Shown here piece after piece: positions 52,728-61,339 of a DNA stretch of 64,000 bases; the stretch's first letter is position 1; every line of letters starts with the position of its first letter. The translations under genes were made by a program, and so were the position numbers. Origin of the DNA: Microthrixaceae bacterium (lineage in GTDB: Bacteria; Actinomycetota; Acidimicrobiia; Acidimicrobiales; Poriferisodalaceae); NCBI GenBank assembly GCA_011523825.1, contig WTFX01000012.1, forward strand, positions 1 through 64,000, in the 5' to 3' direction. A model generated the notes under the pieces. The model ran no database searches and was not told the origin of the DNA. It saw only the letters and a program-made list of their open reading frames with translations.

Positions 52728-55169
52728 ATGACCGCGCGCGGTCTCGACGGCATCCGTGTCGTCGAGCTGGGACGGATGGTGGCGGCTCCGTGGACGGCCA
52801 AACTGCTCGCCGACCTCGGCGCCGATGTCATCAAGGTCGAGCCTCCGGAGGGCGATGCCGCGCGCCGTCGGGGACCGTTCGCTGTTGACGCTGGTCGTTC
52901 CGGCCCCGAAGCCGGCTCGGAGCTGGTGGGCGGCCTGTTCGCTGCCATCAACACGAACAAGCGCGGCGTCGCGGCGGACCTCGCCCAACCGGACGGCCGC
53001 GCCACGCTGCAGGATCTGCTCGCAGACGCGGATCTGTTCATCCACGATCTGGCCCCGCGAACCGCAGCGGCGCACGGCCTGACGGCAGAGTCGCTGCGGG
53101 CGCAGCACCCGTCGCTGGTGACGATGTCAATCACGCCATTCGGGCAGACCGGCCCCTACGCCGACTGGCGGGCCACCGAGCTGCAGGTCATCCACGGAGG
53201 CGGCTGGGGCTGGCTCACCCCTGGCTGCGTGCAGGACGCAGAGCTGCCCCCGCTGAAGCCCCACGGCCATCAAGCCGCGTTCCAGTCCGGCTTCGCGGCA
53301 GCGTGTGCCTCGCTTGCCGCCGTCGACCGGGCGCAGCGCACCGGCCACGGCGAGCACATCGACTTCGCCCAGATGTCCTATGTGGTGGGGATGCTGGAAG
53401 CGGCGTTCATCAGCTGGTCCTACCGGGGAGAGAACCCCAGCCGTCTGGGTGCTCGCATCCTCAACCCGTGGGGGATCTTCCCGGCCAGCGACGGGCACAT
53501 CTTCCTGGTGTGCGTCGAGGCCGATCAGTGGGAGCGGCTCAAGGACTTCATGGGCCGGCCGGAATGGGCCGACATGGACATCTTCGCCACTCTCGAGGGC
53601 CGCTTCGAGAACGAAGACCTGCTGCGCATGTGGCTGGGCGAGTGGATCGCCACACAGCCGGTGATGGACCTGTTCCATCGGGGCCAAGCAGAGCGGTTGG
53701 CGTTCGCGCCGGTGAACACGGTGGCGCAGATGGCAGCCGACTCGCACCTGGCTGCTCGCGATTTCCTGATCACCTGCGACCAGCCAGGACTGGGCAGCGT
53801 CACCGTCCCCGGCGCACCGTCACGGCTCACCAACCGATGGTGGTCCATCCGCCGGCCCGCCCCCGCGTTGGGTGAGCACGACGGAGCGGGTTTCGGCGAC
53901 GCGGCGGAAGCGGCACCGGCACCGGCGCAACCGCCCCCTGCCGCACCAGTGACACGGCCTTCCGACCGCCCGCTCGATGGCGTCACCGTGGCGGATTTCA
54001 CCTGGGTCTGGGCCGGTCCGTACTGCACACTGCACCTGGCGCATCTGGGCGCGACGGTCGTCAAGATCGAATCAGCGGCCCGGCCGGATCTGGGTCGTCG
54101 ACTGCCGACACAGTCGGGCCGCCACTCCCCGACACTCGACACCAACGGTTACTTCAACCAGTACGGCCAGGGCAAGAAGAGCATCACCGTCGACATGGGC
54201 ACCGCCGAGGGCCGTGCGCTGGCGAAGCGTCTGGCGCTGGCATGCGACCTAGTGGTGTCCAACTACGCCACCGGCGTGATGGACGGGTGGGGTCTCGGCT
54301 ACGAGGCGCTGGCCGCGGAGCGTCCCGACGTGATCGTTGGCGCCATCAGCGGCTATGGCCACCACGGGCCGTACAAGTCGTACATGGGCTACGGGCCCAC
54401 CACCGGGCCGCTGTCGGGCCTTGCGTCGATGACTGGCTACCCCGGTACGGACGCTGACGAGCTCGGTGTGTCGCTCGGCGACCCGGCGGCCGGCATTGCG
54501 ACGGCATACGCGCTGGTCGCCGCGCTGGTGGCCCGGCGGCGCACCGGTGAGGGCCAGTTCATCGACACGTCCATGTGGGAGGCCACCACGGCATGCACGC
54601 CCGAAGGCTGGATGGAATGGGTGCTGCAGGGCACGCAGCCCGATCCGATGGGCAATCTGGACCCTCTCTGGTCGCCGCACAACCTGTATCGCTGCGCCGG
54701 CAACGATGACTGGGTTGCCATCTGCTGTGTCGACGAGGCCGAGTGGGCAGCGCTGGCGGCCATCACCGGCATCGATCCCGCCGACGAGCGGTTCGCCACG
54801 GCAGCCGACCGCAAGGCCAATGAGGCCGAGCTCGACAAGCTGATCGGGGCGTGGACCCGTGAGCGTGACCAGTGGGACGTCACCGAGCTGCTGCAGGCCG
54901 CCGAGGTGCCTGCGTTCCCGTCGCTCAGCTCCCGGTCGCTCGAGGTCAACCCGCACCTCACCGAGCGCGGGCTGATCGAACGGCTGGACCATCCGGTGGT
55001 GGGCCAGATGAGCCACGTCGGCATCCCGTGGCTGCTGATCGACGGCACCAACGGCGTGCGCGCACCTGCGCCCACGCTGGGCCAGCACACCCATGACGTG
55101 CTCACCGACGTGCTGGGCCTGAATCCCGCGGAGATCGCCGCCCTCGAAGCAGCCGGCGCCCTGCGCTAG
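52728..55169 (+). CDS. Fused double CaiB/BaiF-family CoA-transferase
   Basis: The 813 aa protein contains two complete class III CoA-transferase domains (about residues 1-390 and 420-813) joined by an Ala/Pro linker (APAPAQPPPAAPVTRP). The candidate catalytic aspartates are in GEHIDFAQMSYV (domain 1) and GQFIDTSMWEATT (domain 2). Normally two separate chains interlock, so fusion gives a single-chain version. The substrate is unknown; crotonase and hydrolase neighbours fit acyl-CoA activation. The ATG at 52728 has no strong ribosome site. Two hairpins follow the stop. Confidence 0.87.
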   Translation: MTARGLDGIRVVELGRMVAAPWTAKLLADLGADVIKVEPPEGDAARRRGPFAVDAGRSGPEAGSELVGGLFAAINTNKRGVAADLAQPDGRATLQDLLADADLFIHDLAPRTAAAHGLTAESLRAQHPSLVTMSITPFGQTGPYADWRATELQVIHGGGWGWLTPGCVQDAELPPLKPHGHQAAFQSGFAAACASLAAVDRAQRTGHGEHIDFAQMSYVVGMLEAAFISWSYRGENPSRLGARILNPWGIFPASDGHIFLVCVEADQWERLKDFMGRPEWADMDIFATLEGRFENEDLLRMWLGEWIATQPVMDLFHRGQAERLAFAPVNTVAQMAADSHLAARDFLITCDQPGLGSVTVPGAPSRLTNRWWSIRRPAPALGEHDGAGFGDAAEAAPAPAQPPPAAPVTRPSDRPLDGVTVADFTWVWAGPYCTLHLAHLGATVVKIESAARPDLGRRLPTQSGRHSPTLDTNGYFNQYGQGKKSITVDMGTAEGRALAKRLALACDLVVSNYATGVMDGWGLGYEALAAERPDVIVGAISGYGHHGPYKSYMGYGPTTGPLSGLASMTGYPGTDADELGVSLGDPAAGIATAYALVAALVARRRTGEGQFIDTSMWEATTACTPEGWMEWVLQGTQPDPMGNLDPLWSPHNLYRCAGNDDWVAICCVDEAEWAALAAITGIDPADERFATAADRKANEAELDKLIGAWTRERDQWDVTELLQAAEVPAFPSLSSRSLEVNPHLTERGLIERLDHPVVGQMSHVGIPWLLIDGTNGVRAPAPTLGQHTHDVLTDVLGLNPAEIAALEAAGALR

Positions 55170-55175
55170 GCGCCG
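55154..55175 (+). terminator. Hairpin spanning the stop of the double CoA-transferase gene
   Basis: CGGCGCC (55154-55160) and GGCGCCG (55169-55175) form a perfect 7-bp stem with an 8-base loop that includes most of the TAG stop. It precedes a stronger hairpin 15 bases on. Confidence 0.35.
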
Positions 55176-55189
55176 TGAGCGGTTTGTGA

Positions 55190-55217
55190 CGCTATTGAGC
55201 AACTTTGCTCAATAGCG
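55190..55217. terminator. Bidirectional terminator-like palindrome between convergent genes
   Basis: GCTATTGAGCAA (55191-55202) and TTGCTCAATAGC (55205-55216) are perfect inverted copies with 2 bases between, extended by one C-G pair to 13 bp. The block is strikingly AT-rich for this genome and lies midway between the convergent CoA-transferase and VOC genes, so it can act on both transcripts. Confidence 0.6.
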
Positions 55218-55228
55218 CGCCTCAAGCG

Positions 55229-56026
55229 TCAGTTCGGCCACTCGGTGAGGGTGACGAGGTCGAACATCGCTCCGGCAGGATCGGACACGGTTGCGGCGCG
55301 GCCAGGTCCGAAGTCAAACGGCGGCATGATCACGTTGCCGCCGTGAGCGGTCGCGGTGGCGCACGCGGCGTCGACGTCGGACACTCCGAAGCTCACCCGC
55401 CAGTGAGGAGGCACGCCGGGAGGCAGCGGTGCCATTGAGGTGCTGGCGACTGGCTCTCCGTCCAGTGTGAACACCACGGGCCCGTCGGGTGCTTCCTCCA
55501 TCGTGCCGGTCTCCCAGCCGAACAGCTGGCAGTAGAAGGCTGCTGCGGCGTCGTCGTCATGGGTGGCGACTTCTGCCCAAGTGAAGGCGCCCGGAGCGTT
55601 GACGATGCCCGCACCGATGGCGGCGATCGGCGCCCAGGTGCAGAACACGGCGCCGGTGGGGTCAGCGGCGATGACCATCCGGCCTGCGGCGTCGGGACCC
55701 GGCTCGGGCACGTCGATGGCCGGTCGCATGACTGCTCCTCCGGCTGCTGCGACCCGGCCCGCGAACTCGTCTGCATCATCCACGGTGACGTAGACGTTCC
55801 AGCACGGCGGGACACCTTCGCTGAGCATCTCGGGGGGCATGTCGAACACCCCAGCGGCAGGGTGACCGTCCACGACCGCCATGACGTAGTTGATCTCGCC
55901 GGTGGGGTCGCGCTCGAAGTCCCACCCGAGGACGGCTGCGTAGAAGTCGAGGGCACCTTCGACGTCGGTGGTCGCCAAGTCGACCCACGACGGCGTTCCC
56001 GGTGCATGGCTCTGTCGAATCGGCAT
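55229..56026 (-). CDS. Two-domain VOC (glyoxalase/bleomycin-resistance) family protein
   Basis: The 265 aa protein has two VOC modules (about residues 8-125 and 140-262), each beginning with a PSWVDLATTDVEGALDFYAAV or FTWAEVATHDDDAAAAFYCQL type strand-helix unit and ending with DPTGAVFCTW or DPAGAMFDLV. It resembles the CFP32-like actinobacterial proteins. VOC enzymes are metal-dependent isomerases, lyases or resistance proteins; the specific reaction is unknown. Confidence 0.87.
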   Translation of the reverse strand: MPIRQSHAPGTPSWVDLATTDVEGALDFYAAVLGWDFERDPTGEINYVMAVVDGHPAAGVFDMPPEMLSEGVPPCWNVYVTVDDADEFAGRVAAAGGAVMRPAIDVPEPGPDAAGRMVIAADPTGAVFCTWAPIAAIGAGIVNAPGAFTWAEVATHDDDAAAAFYCQLFGWETGTMEEAPDGPVVFTLDGEPVASTSMAPLPPGVPPHWRVSFGVSDVDAACATATAHGGNVIMPPFDFGPGRAATVSDPAGAMFDLVTLTEWPN

Positions 56027-56063
56027 GCCAGTGCTTCTCCTTGCGCTCGGCGAGAATGCTTGT

Positions 56064-57047
56064 CTAGTCCGACGGCGCGAGGGTGCGGCGCAGGACGCTG
56101 GCGGTGAGCTCCTGGGCTTCGTGTGCCTGGGCCAGGAATCGGGTCATGCCGAAGAATCCGTGGAACTGGCCCGGGTACTCGATGAGCGTGGTGGGCACGC
56201 TCGCATCGGCGAGCTTCTGCGCGTACTCGACGCCTTCGTCGCGCAGGGGGTCATGGCCGGCCACGATGACGAGGGCCGGTGCAGCCCCAGCCGGATCGTC
56301 GACCGCGAGCGGGGCTGCATACGGGTTGCTGCGCTCAGCCGGCGGGCAGTAGTGATCGTCGAACCAGGCCATGGTGGAGCGGGTCAGCAGGTAGCCCTCG
56401 GCGTTGGCGATCATCGAGTGGGTGTCGCGGTCGAAGTCGGTGACCGGGTAGATGAGCACCTGCAGGGCCGGCTGGCCGCATGCGTTGCCGTTAGCAGCAC
56501 CGTCACGGCACATGAGCGCCACGGCAGCGGCCAAGTTGCCGCCGGCGCTGTCGCCGCCGATCGCCACCCGGGCCGGGTCGATGCCCAGTTCGGCGGCGTT
56601 GTCCATCGCCCACTGGGTGGCAGCACAGCAATCGTCGGCCGCAGCCGGGAAGGGGTGCTCGGGGGCAAGCCGGTAGTCCACCGACACGGTGACGATTCCG
56701 GCCAGCATCGTGAGCGCTCGGCAGGTGCGGTCGTGGGTCTCGATGCTGCCCACGACCCAGCCGCCGCCGTGGAAGTACACGAGGCAGCCGAGCGTCTCGT
56801 CGGCCGCAGCAGTGGCGGCGCCGTCGCCGGGCCGGTAGATCCGCACAGCGATGTCGTTGCCGTCCGGGCCGCTGATGGTGCGGTCTTCGGTGCTGGCAAC
56901 GTCGACGAGCTCTCCGGCGGGCGGCATCTCCTCGAATCCCTGGCGAGCACGTTCGTGGCCGACCTGTTCGAACGTCGGTCGGCCCAGGGCGTTGAGCTGG
57001 TCGATGACGGCTGATGCTTCGGCTTCGAGAGTCACGGCCGGCAGCAT
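56064..57047 (-). CDS. Alpha/beta hydrolase, acetyl-esterase/HSL family
   Basis: The 327 aa esterase has the hormone-sensitive-lipase oxyanion motif YFHGGGWVVGS, nucleophile serine in GGDSAGGNLA, DPLRDEG with the catalytic aspartate and EYPGQFHGFFG with the histidine. It hydrolyses short-chain acyl esters. ATG 57047 gives the normal length; GTG 57035 is also possible, while the long frame upstream overlaps the divergent amidohydrolase and is not homologous. Confidence 0.9.
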   Translation of the reverse strand: MLPAVTLEAEASAVIDQLNALGRPTFEQVGHERARQGFEEMPPAGELVDVASTEDRTISGPDGNDIAVRIYRPGDGAATAAADETLGCLVYFHGGGWVVGSIETHDRTCRALTMLAGIVTVSVDYRLAPEHPFPAAADDCCAATQWAMDNAAELGIDPARVAIGGDSAGGNLAAAVALMCRDGAANGNACGQPALQVLIYPVTDFDRDTHSMIANAEGYLLTRSTMAWFDDHYCPPAERSNPYAAPLAVDDPAGAAPALVIVAGHDPLRDEGVEYAQKLADASVPTTLIEYPGQFHGFFGMTRFLAQAHEAQELTASVLRRTLAPSD

Positions 57048-57173
57048 ATGTTCGCCAACTACGGCCGCGCAGCGGTCGGGATGGGCTCCGTCTGCGGGTA
57101 CGCCGTGCCCGACTGCCGTACGCTGAGACGGGCAGCCCGCTGAGGTCGGCGGCTGCGATGACGGGGGCAGGAC

Positions 57174-58892
57174 ATGGCTGATCTGCTGATCTCTGGCGGA
57201 ACTCTGGTCGACGGCACAGGTGCCGAGCCGCGTCGAGCCGACGTACTCATCTCCGATGGCGTCGTCGCCGAGATCGGCGACACACCAAGGGCGCTGGCCG
57301 GCAGGAAGGCCGATCGCACCGTCGACGCCGAGGGCCATGTCGTCTCGCCCGGCTTCATCGACGTGCACACCCACATGGACGCCCAGATCGCGTGGGATCC
57401 CATGGGCGAGAGCTCCTGCTTCCACGGCGTGACCACCGCGGTGATGGGCAACTGCGGTTTCACGCTCGCACCCGCCCGCCCCGATGCCCGCCACCTCGTG
57501 GTGCGCAACCTGGAGCGGGCCGAGGACATCTCCGCGGAGGCGATGGCTGCGGGCATCGAGTGGACGTGGGAGACCTTCCCCGAGTACCTCGACTTCGTGG
57601 AGGCCACGCCCAAGGGCATCAACTACGCCGGCTACCTGGGCCACTCCGCGCTGCGTACCTGGGCGATGGGCGAGGCGGCATTCGACCGCGGCGCCAACGA
57701 CGACGAGCTGGCGCTGATGCTGCAGCAGCTGCGCGACTCGCTGCGTGCCGGTGCCATCGGCTTCACCACCTCCATCTCGTACAACCACGAGACCGCCGAC
57801 GACCGGCCTGTCGCCTCACGCCTGGCCGAATGGTCAGAGATCGATGCGCTGGTCAGCGAGATGGGCAAGATGGGCGCCGGCATCTTCGAGCTGGCCCACC
57901 ACGGCGACCTGCGCTCCCGCGACGCCGAGCGCAACGACGCCTATGTCGCCAAGGTCGTCGAGCTGGGGGCCCGCACGCGCGTCCCCATCACCTACGGCAT
58001 GCTCGCCCCGTCCAGCGAGGACCACCATTGGAAGCCGGTGCTGAAACTGCTCGACGGCATCAACGCAGCCGGTGGCGTTTCGTGGGGCCAGGCGCACACT
58101 CGCTGCCTCGGGACCCTGCTGTCGTTCAAAACCTCGCTGCCGTTCGATGCGCTGCCGCTGTGGCGTGAGATACGGGCGGACTCGCGGGGCGAGCAGTGGG
58201 CTGCGCTGCGGGACCCCGAGATGCGGCGGCGCCTCATCGACGAGGCCGAGAACGGTGACTACGGCCGGGCTCTCGGCCCGGAGGCCCGCAAGCCTGTCTG
58301 GGAGCACATCTATCCGCTGACGCGGCCGTTGCCGCCGTTCCGCACGATGGACGTGATCGCAGCCGAACGTGGCACCACGCCGATGGAGGCATTCGTGGAC
58401 TTGGCCGTGGACAGCGACCTGGAGCTGTTCTTCGTGCAGGCGCTCGCCAACCAGGACCAGGACTTGGTGCTGCACCTGCTGAAGCACCCCCGCGCCATCC
58501 CCACCTTCTCCGACAGCGGCGCCCACGTCACCCAGATCATGGACTCGTCGCTGCAGACGCATCTGCTGGGCCATTGGGTGCGCGACCGCCAGGAGTTCAC
58601 GCTGGAAGATGCGGTGCACCGCATCACCCAGCTGCCGGCACAGGCGTGGGGCTTCGACGATCGGGGCGTGCTGGCGGTCGGCAAGGCCGCCGACGTGAAC
58701 GTGTTCGATCCCGAGACGGTGTCGCCGGATATGCCCAGGCTGGTGCACGACCTCCCGGCGGGGGCGCCCCGCCTGCGCCAGACCGCCACCGGACTCGCCG
58801 CCACCATCGTCAACGGCGAGATCATCACCGAGCACGGCAAGGTGACCGGCGCCGTGCCGGGCCGGCTCCTGCGCGGCCCGCTGGCGCGCTGA
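57174..58892 (+). CDS. N-acyl-D-amino-acid deacylase-type amidohydrolase
   Basis: The 572 aa protein is an amidohydrolase-superfamily member of the D-aminoacylase group. Motifs are PGFIDVHTHMDAQI (metal site), TAVMGNCGFTLAP (family cysteine), ELAHHGDLRSRD (metal histidine region) and FSDSGAHVTQIMD (catalytic aspartate). It removes acyl groups from N-acyl-D-amino acids or related amides with zinc. It is divergent from the esterase with 126 bases between starts; TACGCT near 57121 is a possible -10 box for it. Confidence 0.9.
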   Translation: MADLLISGGTLVDGTGAEPRRADVLISDGVVAEIGDTPRALAGRKADRTVDAEGHVVSPGFIDVHTHMDAQIAWDPMGESSCFHGVTTAVMGNCGFTLAPARPDARHLVVRNLERAEDISAEAMAAGIEWTWETFPEYLDFVEATPKGINYAGYLGHSALRTWAMGEAAFDRGANDDELALMLQQLRDSLRAGAIGFTTSISYNHETADDRPVASRLAEWSEIDALVSEMGKMGAGIFELAHHGDLRSRDAERNDAYVAKVVELGARTRVPITYGMLAPSSEDHHWKPVLKLLDGINAAGGVSWGQAHTRCLGTLLSFKTSLPFDALPLWREIRADSRGEQWAALRDPEMRRRLIDEAENGDYGRALGPEARKPVWEHIYPLTRPLPPFRTMDVIAAERGTTPMEAFVDLAVDSDLELFFVQALANQDQDLVLHLLKHPRAIPTFSDSGAHVTQIMDSSLQTHLLGHWVRDRQEFTLEDAVHRITQLPAQAWGFDDRGVLAVGKAADVNVFDPETVSPDMPRLVHDLPAGAPRLRQTATGLAATIVNGEIITEHGKVTGAVPGRLLRGPLAR

Positions 58893-58944
58893 GCAGCCCT
58901 GCCGAGCCTTCTCACCGATCGGGCGGGCTGGCGACGGGACTTGC

Positions 58945-60090
58945 CTAGGACTCGGCTGCGTTCAGGCTCTCGCGCTTCGCCGTGACCCCCGGGTTGGGAC
59001 GGTTGCCGACGTAAGCGCTGCCGTAATTGGGCTCGCTGGCCCAGTCGAGGTCGCGCAGGGTCGCCTCGAACTCACGTCGAACGTCGCTCCAAGCGGCCAC
59101 CAGCCGGTCTTCGGCGTCGTAGTCGAACGGATCGCCCAGCCGCTGTTCGATCGCCCCGCCGCGTTCGAGCGGGTGCTCGGCCAGCCAGCGGGCGGCGGCC
59201 CGCCACGCATCGATGGGCGCCAGCACATCCCGGTAGCCGAGGTCTCGCGCCGTCGGTCCGGTGTCGAGCACCCGGTGGGTGGTGGACCAGCTGCCCACCA
59301 GCGGCCGCGCTGGAGGTGCCAGCTCGTACGGCAGCGACACCAGCTCCCAGCTGTGACCCAGCTCATCGGCCACGACTTCGGCGATTTGGGCGACCGACAG
59401 TGCTGACGTGTCGGCCACGTTGTAGATGCCGCCGAGCGCGGCGGCGGGCGCATCGCACGCCAGCAGCGTGGCGTGGGCGGCGTTGCCGACCCATCCCTGG
59501 CTCTTGACCGTCAAGCCGCCGTCGGCCAGGACGAGGTGCGGTCGCCGATCCAGCACTCGCCGCACCAGCGGCCACTCACGTGGCAACGGCTGGCGCGGCC
59601 CGTAGAGCTGCGGGTAGCGCAGGTGGATCGCGTCGGGATGATGCTCGAAGACGGCCTCTTCGGTGACCCGGATCATCCGCAGTTTGCGGAACTCCTCGCC
59701 GTCGCCGACCAGCGGCGCATCGTGCGGCAGGGGCACCGGCATGCCGAGCGGGAATAGTTCGTCGGGGCTGCCGAAGCCCCGGTACACGCCCACGCCGCCG
59801 ATCGAGACGAAATGGCCGCAGCGTCCCGCCAGCAGGGGCGCCAGCATCCGCAGCCGCCCGTACATTGCCACGACGAGATCGAACGACTCGTTCCCGAGCG
59901 CCTCGGCAGTGTCCTCGCCATCGAAGGGGTCGGTGTGGATGTGGCGAACCTCGGGGCCGATCAGATCGGTCTCATGCCGTCCGGTGTGCAGGATGGTGAC
60001 GTCGTAGCCGCGCTCGATCAGCCCGTTGACGACAAGCGGTCCTGTCGGGCCGGTTCCCCCGACCACCAGCGCTGTGCGGCGTGACGTCAC
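58945..60090 (-). CDS. NAD-dependent epimerase/dehydratase family protein
   Basis: The 381 aa extended SDR has the cofactor motif VVGGTGPTGPLVVNGL (near the N-terminus), HFVSIGGVGVYRGF and a YPQLYGPRQPLPREW segment. The usual YxxxK is replaced or shifted, so activity as an epimerase is uncertain. The C-terminus has a Trp/Arg-rich helical part (WRAAARWLAEHPL). GTG 60090 begins directly before the cofactor strand and is the best start. The 139 bases between it and the next gene show no clear promoter. Confidence 0.8.
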   Translation of the reverse strand: MTSRRTALVVGGTGPTGPLVVNGLIERGYDVTILHTGRHETDLIGPEVRHIHTDPFDGEDTAEALGNESFDLVVAMYGRLRMLAPLLAGRCGHFVSIGGVGVYRGFGSPDELFPLGMPVPLPHDAPLVGDGEEFRKLRMIRVTEEAVFEHHPDAIHLRYPQLYGPRQPLPREWPLVRRVLDRRPHLVLADGGLTVKSQGWVGNAAHATLLACDAPAAALGGIYNVADTSALSVAQIAEVVADELGHSWELVSLPYELAPPARPLVGSWSTTHRVLDTGPTARDLGYRDVLAPIDAWRAAARWLAEHPLERGGAIEQRLGDPFDYDAEDRLVAAWSDVRREFEATLRDLDWASEPNYGSAYVGNRPNPGVTAKRESLNAAES

Positions 60091-60229
60091 CGGATCATTG
60101 TGCCGTCTCGTCTCGAGCGGATCTGGCTCGCCGGGTTTGCATGTTCTCAGGCGAGGTAATGAAGCAGCGCGGCGTGTAGCTTCATACGGACCACATTTCG
60201 CATTGACACGATGAGACCAGGGGGATGCT

Positions 60230-60472
60230 GTGGCGACCAAGGCTGGAGAGCGTCTGGACTTCGACGGCGGCGTACAGGTCATCGTTACCAAGGGCGGTGA
60301 GGCTGACATTTCCGCGTCGTCTGGCGGCGAGGGACTGAAGGTCGGCAAGCGCTACCAGGACGAGGATTCCGGTATCGAAGTGCTCGTCACCAAGCCGGGC
60401 GCGGTGACCTTGCAGTGCAACGGCAAGGACATGGCCCTGCAGGAGCCGAAGAAGACCAAGTCGGCCGACTAG
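60230..60472 (+). CDS. Small conserved hypothetical protein
   Basis: The 80 aa protein has a two-fold repeated pattern: VQVIVTKGGEADISASSGGEGLKVGKRY and IEVLVTKPGAVTLQCNGKDM (shown as VIVTKGGEADIS and VLVTKPGAVTLQ). This suggests a small beta-rich fold. I recall similar actinobacterial hypothetical proteins but no function. GTG 60230 has GGGGGA 4-9 bases upstream. It is followed by the enoyl-CoA hydratase-like gene in the same direction. Confidence 0.7.
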   Translation: MATKAGERLDFDGGVQVIVTKGGEADISASSGGEGLKVGKRYQDEDSGIEVLVTKPGAVTLQCNGKDMALQEPKKTKSAD

Positions 60473-60537
60473 GCCGATCGACCGGCACTGGGCCGACTGA
60501 GCCATCGGCGCCGGCCACCCAAGGGGGTGGTGGCACC

Positions 60538-61233
60538 CTGAACCGCATCGAGCATCTCCTGAGCGGCGGCGAGATGGACCGCGCTGCCGCGCGTGCGCTG
60601 GTCGAGTTGTGCGTGGATGTGCGGGAAGCACGTGAGCCGGCGGTACTGGTTCTGCGCAATCCGGCCGGCTCCGACTTCTGCCCGGACATCAGCTTCGATC
60701 CGCTTGAATTCCAGCCTGATCCCGCGTCGGCGGTGGCTGCGGTCCGGGCTCCGGTGGTATGCGCGATCAGCGGTGAATGCTCGGGTCCGGGCCTTGAGAT
60801 CGCCTTGGCGTGCGATGTGCGCCTCTGCGATGCGAGCGCTCGCTTCGCGATGCGAGATGCGCTGCAGGGGAGGCTCCCGGCGTGGGGCGGCACCCAGCGG
60901 CTGCCGCGTGCGATCGGCGCCTCGCGCGCGAACGCGATGCTGTTGCTGGGCGCAGAGGTAGACGCGGCGACCGCACTGGAGTGGGGACTGGCACACGCCG
61001 TGGAGGCCGACTTGGACGAGGCGGTGGATCGCTGGCTGGACGAGTTGACCAGTGCGGGGCCGCTCGCGCTGGAGTTCGCCAAGGAAGCTGTCCACCGCGG
61101 CTCGGAGCTGCCGCTGGCCGACGGTCTGCGTCTCGAGGGCGACCTGAACCACCAACTCGCAGCAACCGAAGACCGTGCCGAGGGTCTCGCCGCCTTCTTC
61201 GACAAGCGGCCGCCGGACTTCGCAGGGCGTTAG
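60538..61233 (+). CDS. Short enoyl-CoA hydratase-like protein
   Basis: The roughly 231 aa crotonase-fold protein has VVCAISGECSGPGLEIALACDVRL-type oxyanion-hole helix (key part SGPGLEIALACDVRL) and GRLPAWGGTQRLPRAIG. The first oxyanion segment of classical members (xxAFCAGAD) is altered to SDFCPDISF, so catalysis may be lost or changed. The start is unclear: CTG 60538 has AAGGGGG upstream and retains the N-terminal strand, while ATG 60574 is the first ATG and would give 219 aa. The final codons and stop belong to the first copy of a 35-bp tandem repeat. Confidence 0.7.
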   Translation: MNRIEHLLSGGEMDRAAARALVELCVDVREAREPAVLVLRNPAGSDFCPDISFDPLEFQPDPASAVAAVRAPVVCAISGECSGPGLEIALACDVRLCDASARFAMRDALQGRLPAWGGTQRLPRAIGASRANAMLLLGAEVDAATALEWGLAHAVEADLDEAVDRWLDELTSAGPLALEFAKEAVHRGSELPLADGLRLEGDLNHQLAATEDRAEGLAAFFDKRPPDFAGR

Positions 61234-61326
61234 CCATGCGAAGCATCAGACTCAGTGCAGGGCGTTAGCCGTGCGAGGCATCGGACTCAGTGCAGGGCGT
61301 TAGCCATGCGAAGTATCAGACGCAGC
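61222..61326 (+). repeat. Three 35-bp tandem repeats, each containing a 10-codon reading frame
   Basis: Copies lie at 61222-61256, 61257-61291 and 61292-61326 (unit begins GCAGGGCGTTAGCC). The first includes the last codons and TAG of the upstream gene. Consecutive copies create three 10-aa frames, MRSIRLSAGR (61236-61268), (GTG)RGIGLSAGR (61271-61303) and MRSIRRSSGR (61306-61338), each separated by two bases. The third stops one base before the GTG of the next gene. Confidence 0.75.
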
Positions 61327-61339
61327 TCAGGCAGATGAT

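Noticed and set aside
60200..60230. TTGACA at 60203-60208 as a -35 box for the 80 aa gene
   Set aside because: It lies only about 20 bases before the start codon and no -10 element fits at the right spacing.
61222..61326. CRISPR array
   Set aside because: The three units are directly adjacent 35-bp repeats without spacers, they overlap a gene end, and no cas genes are present.
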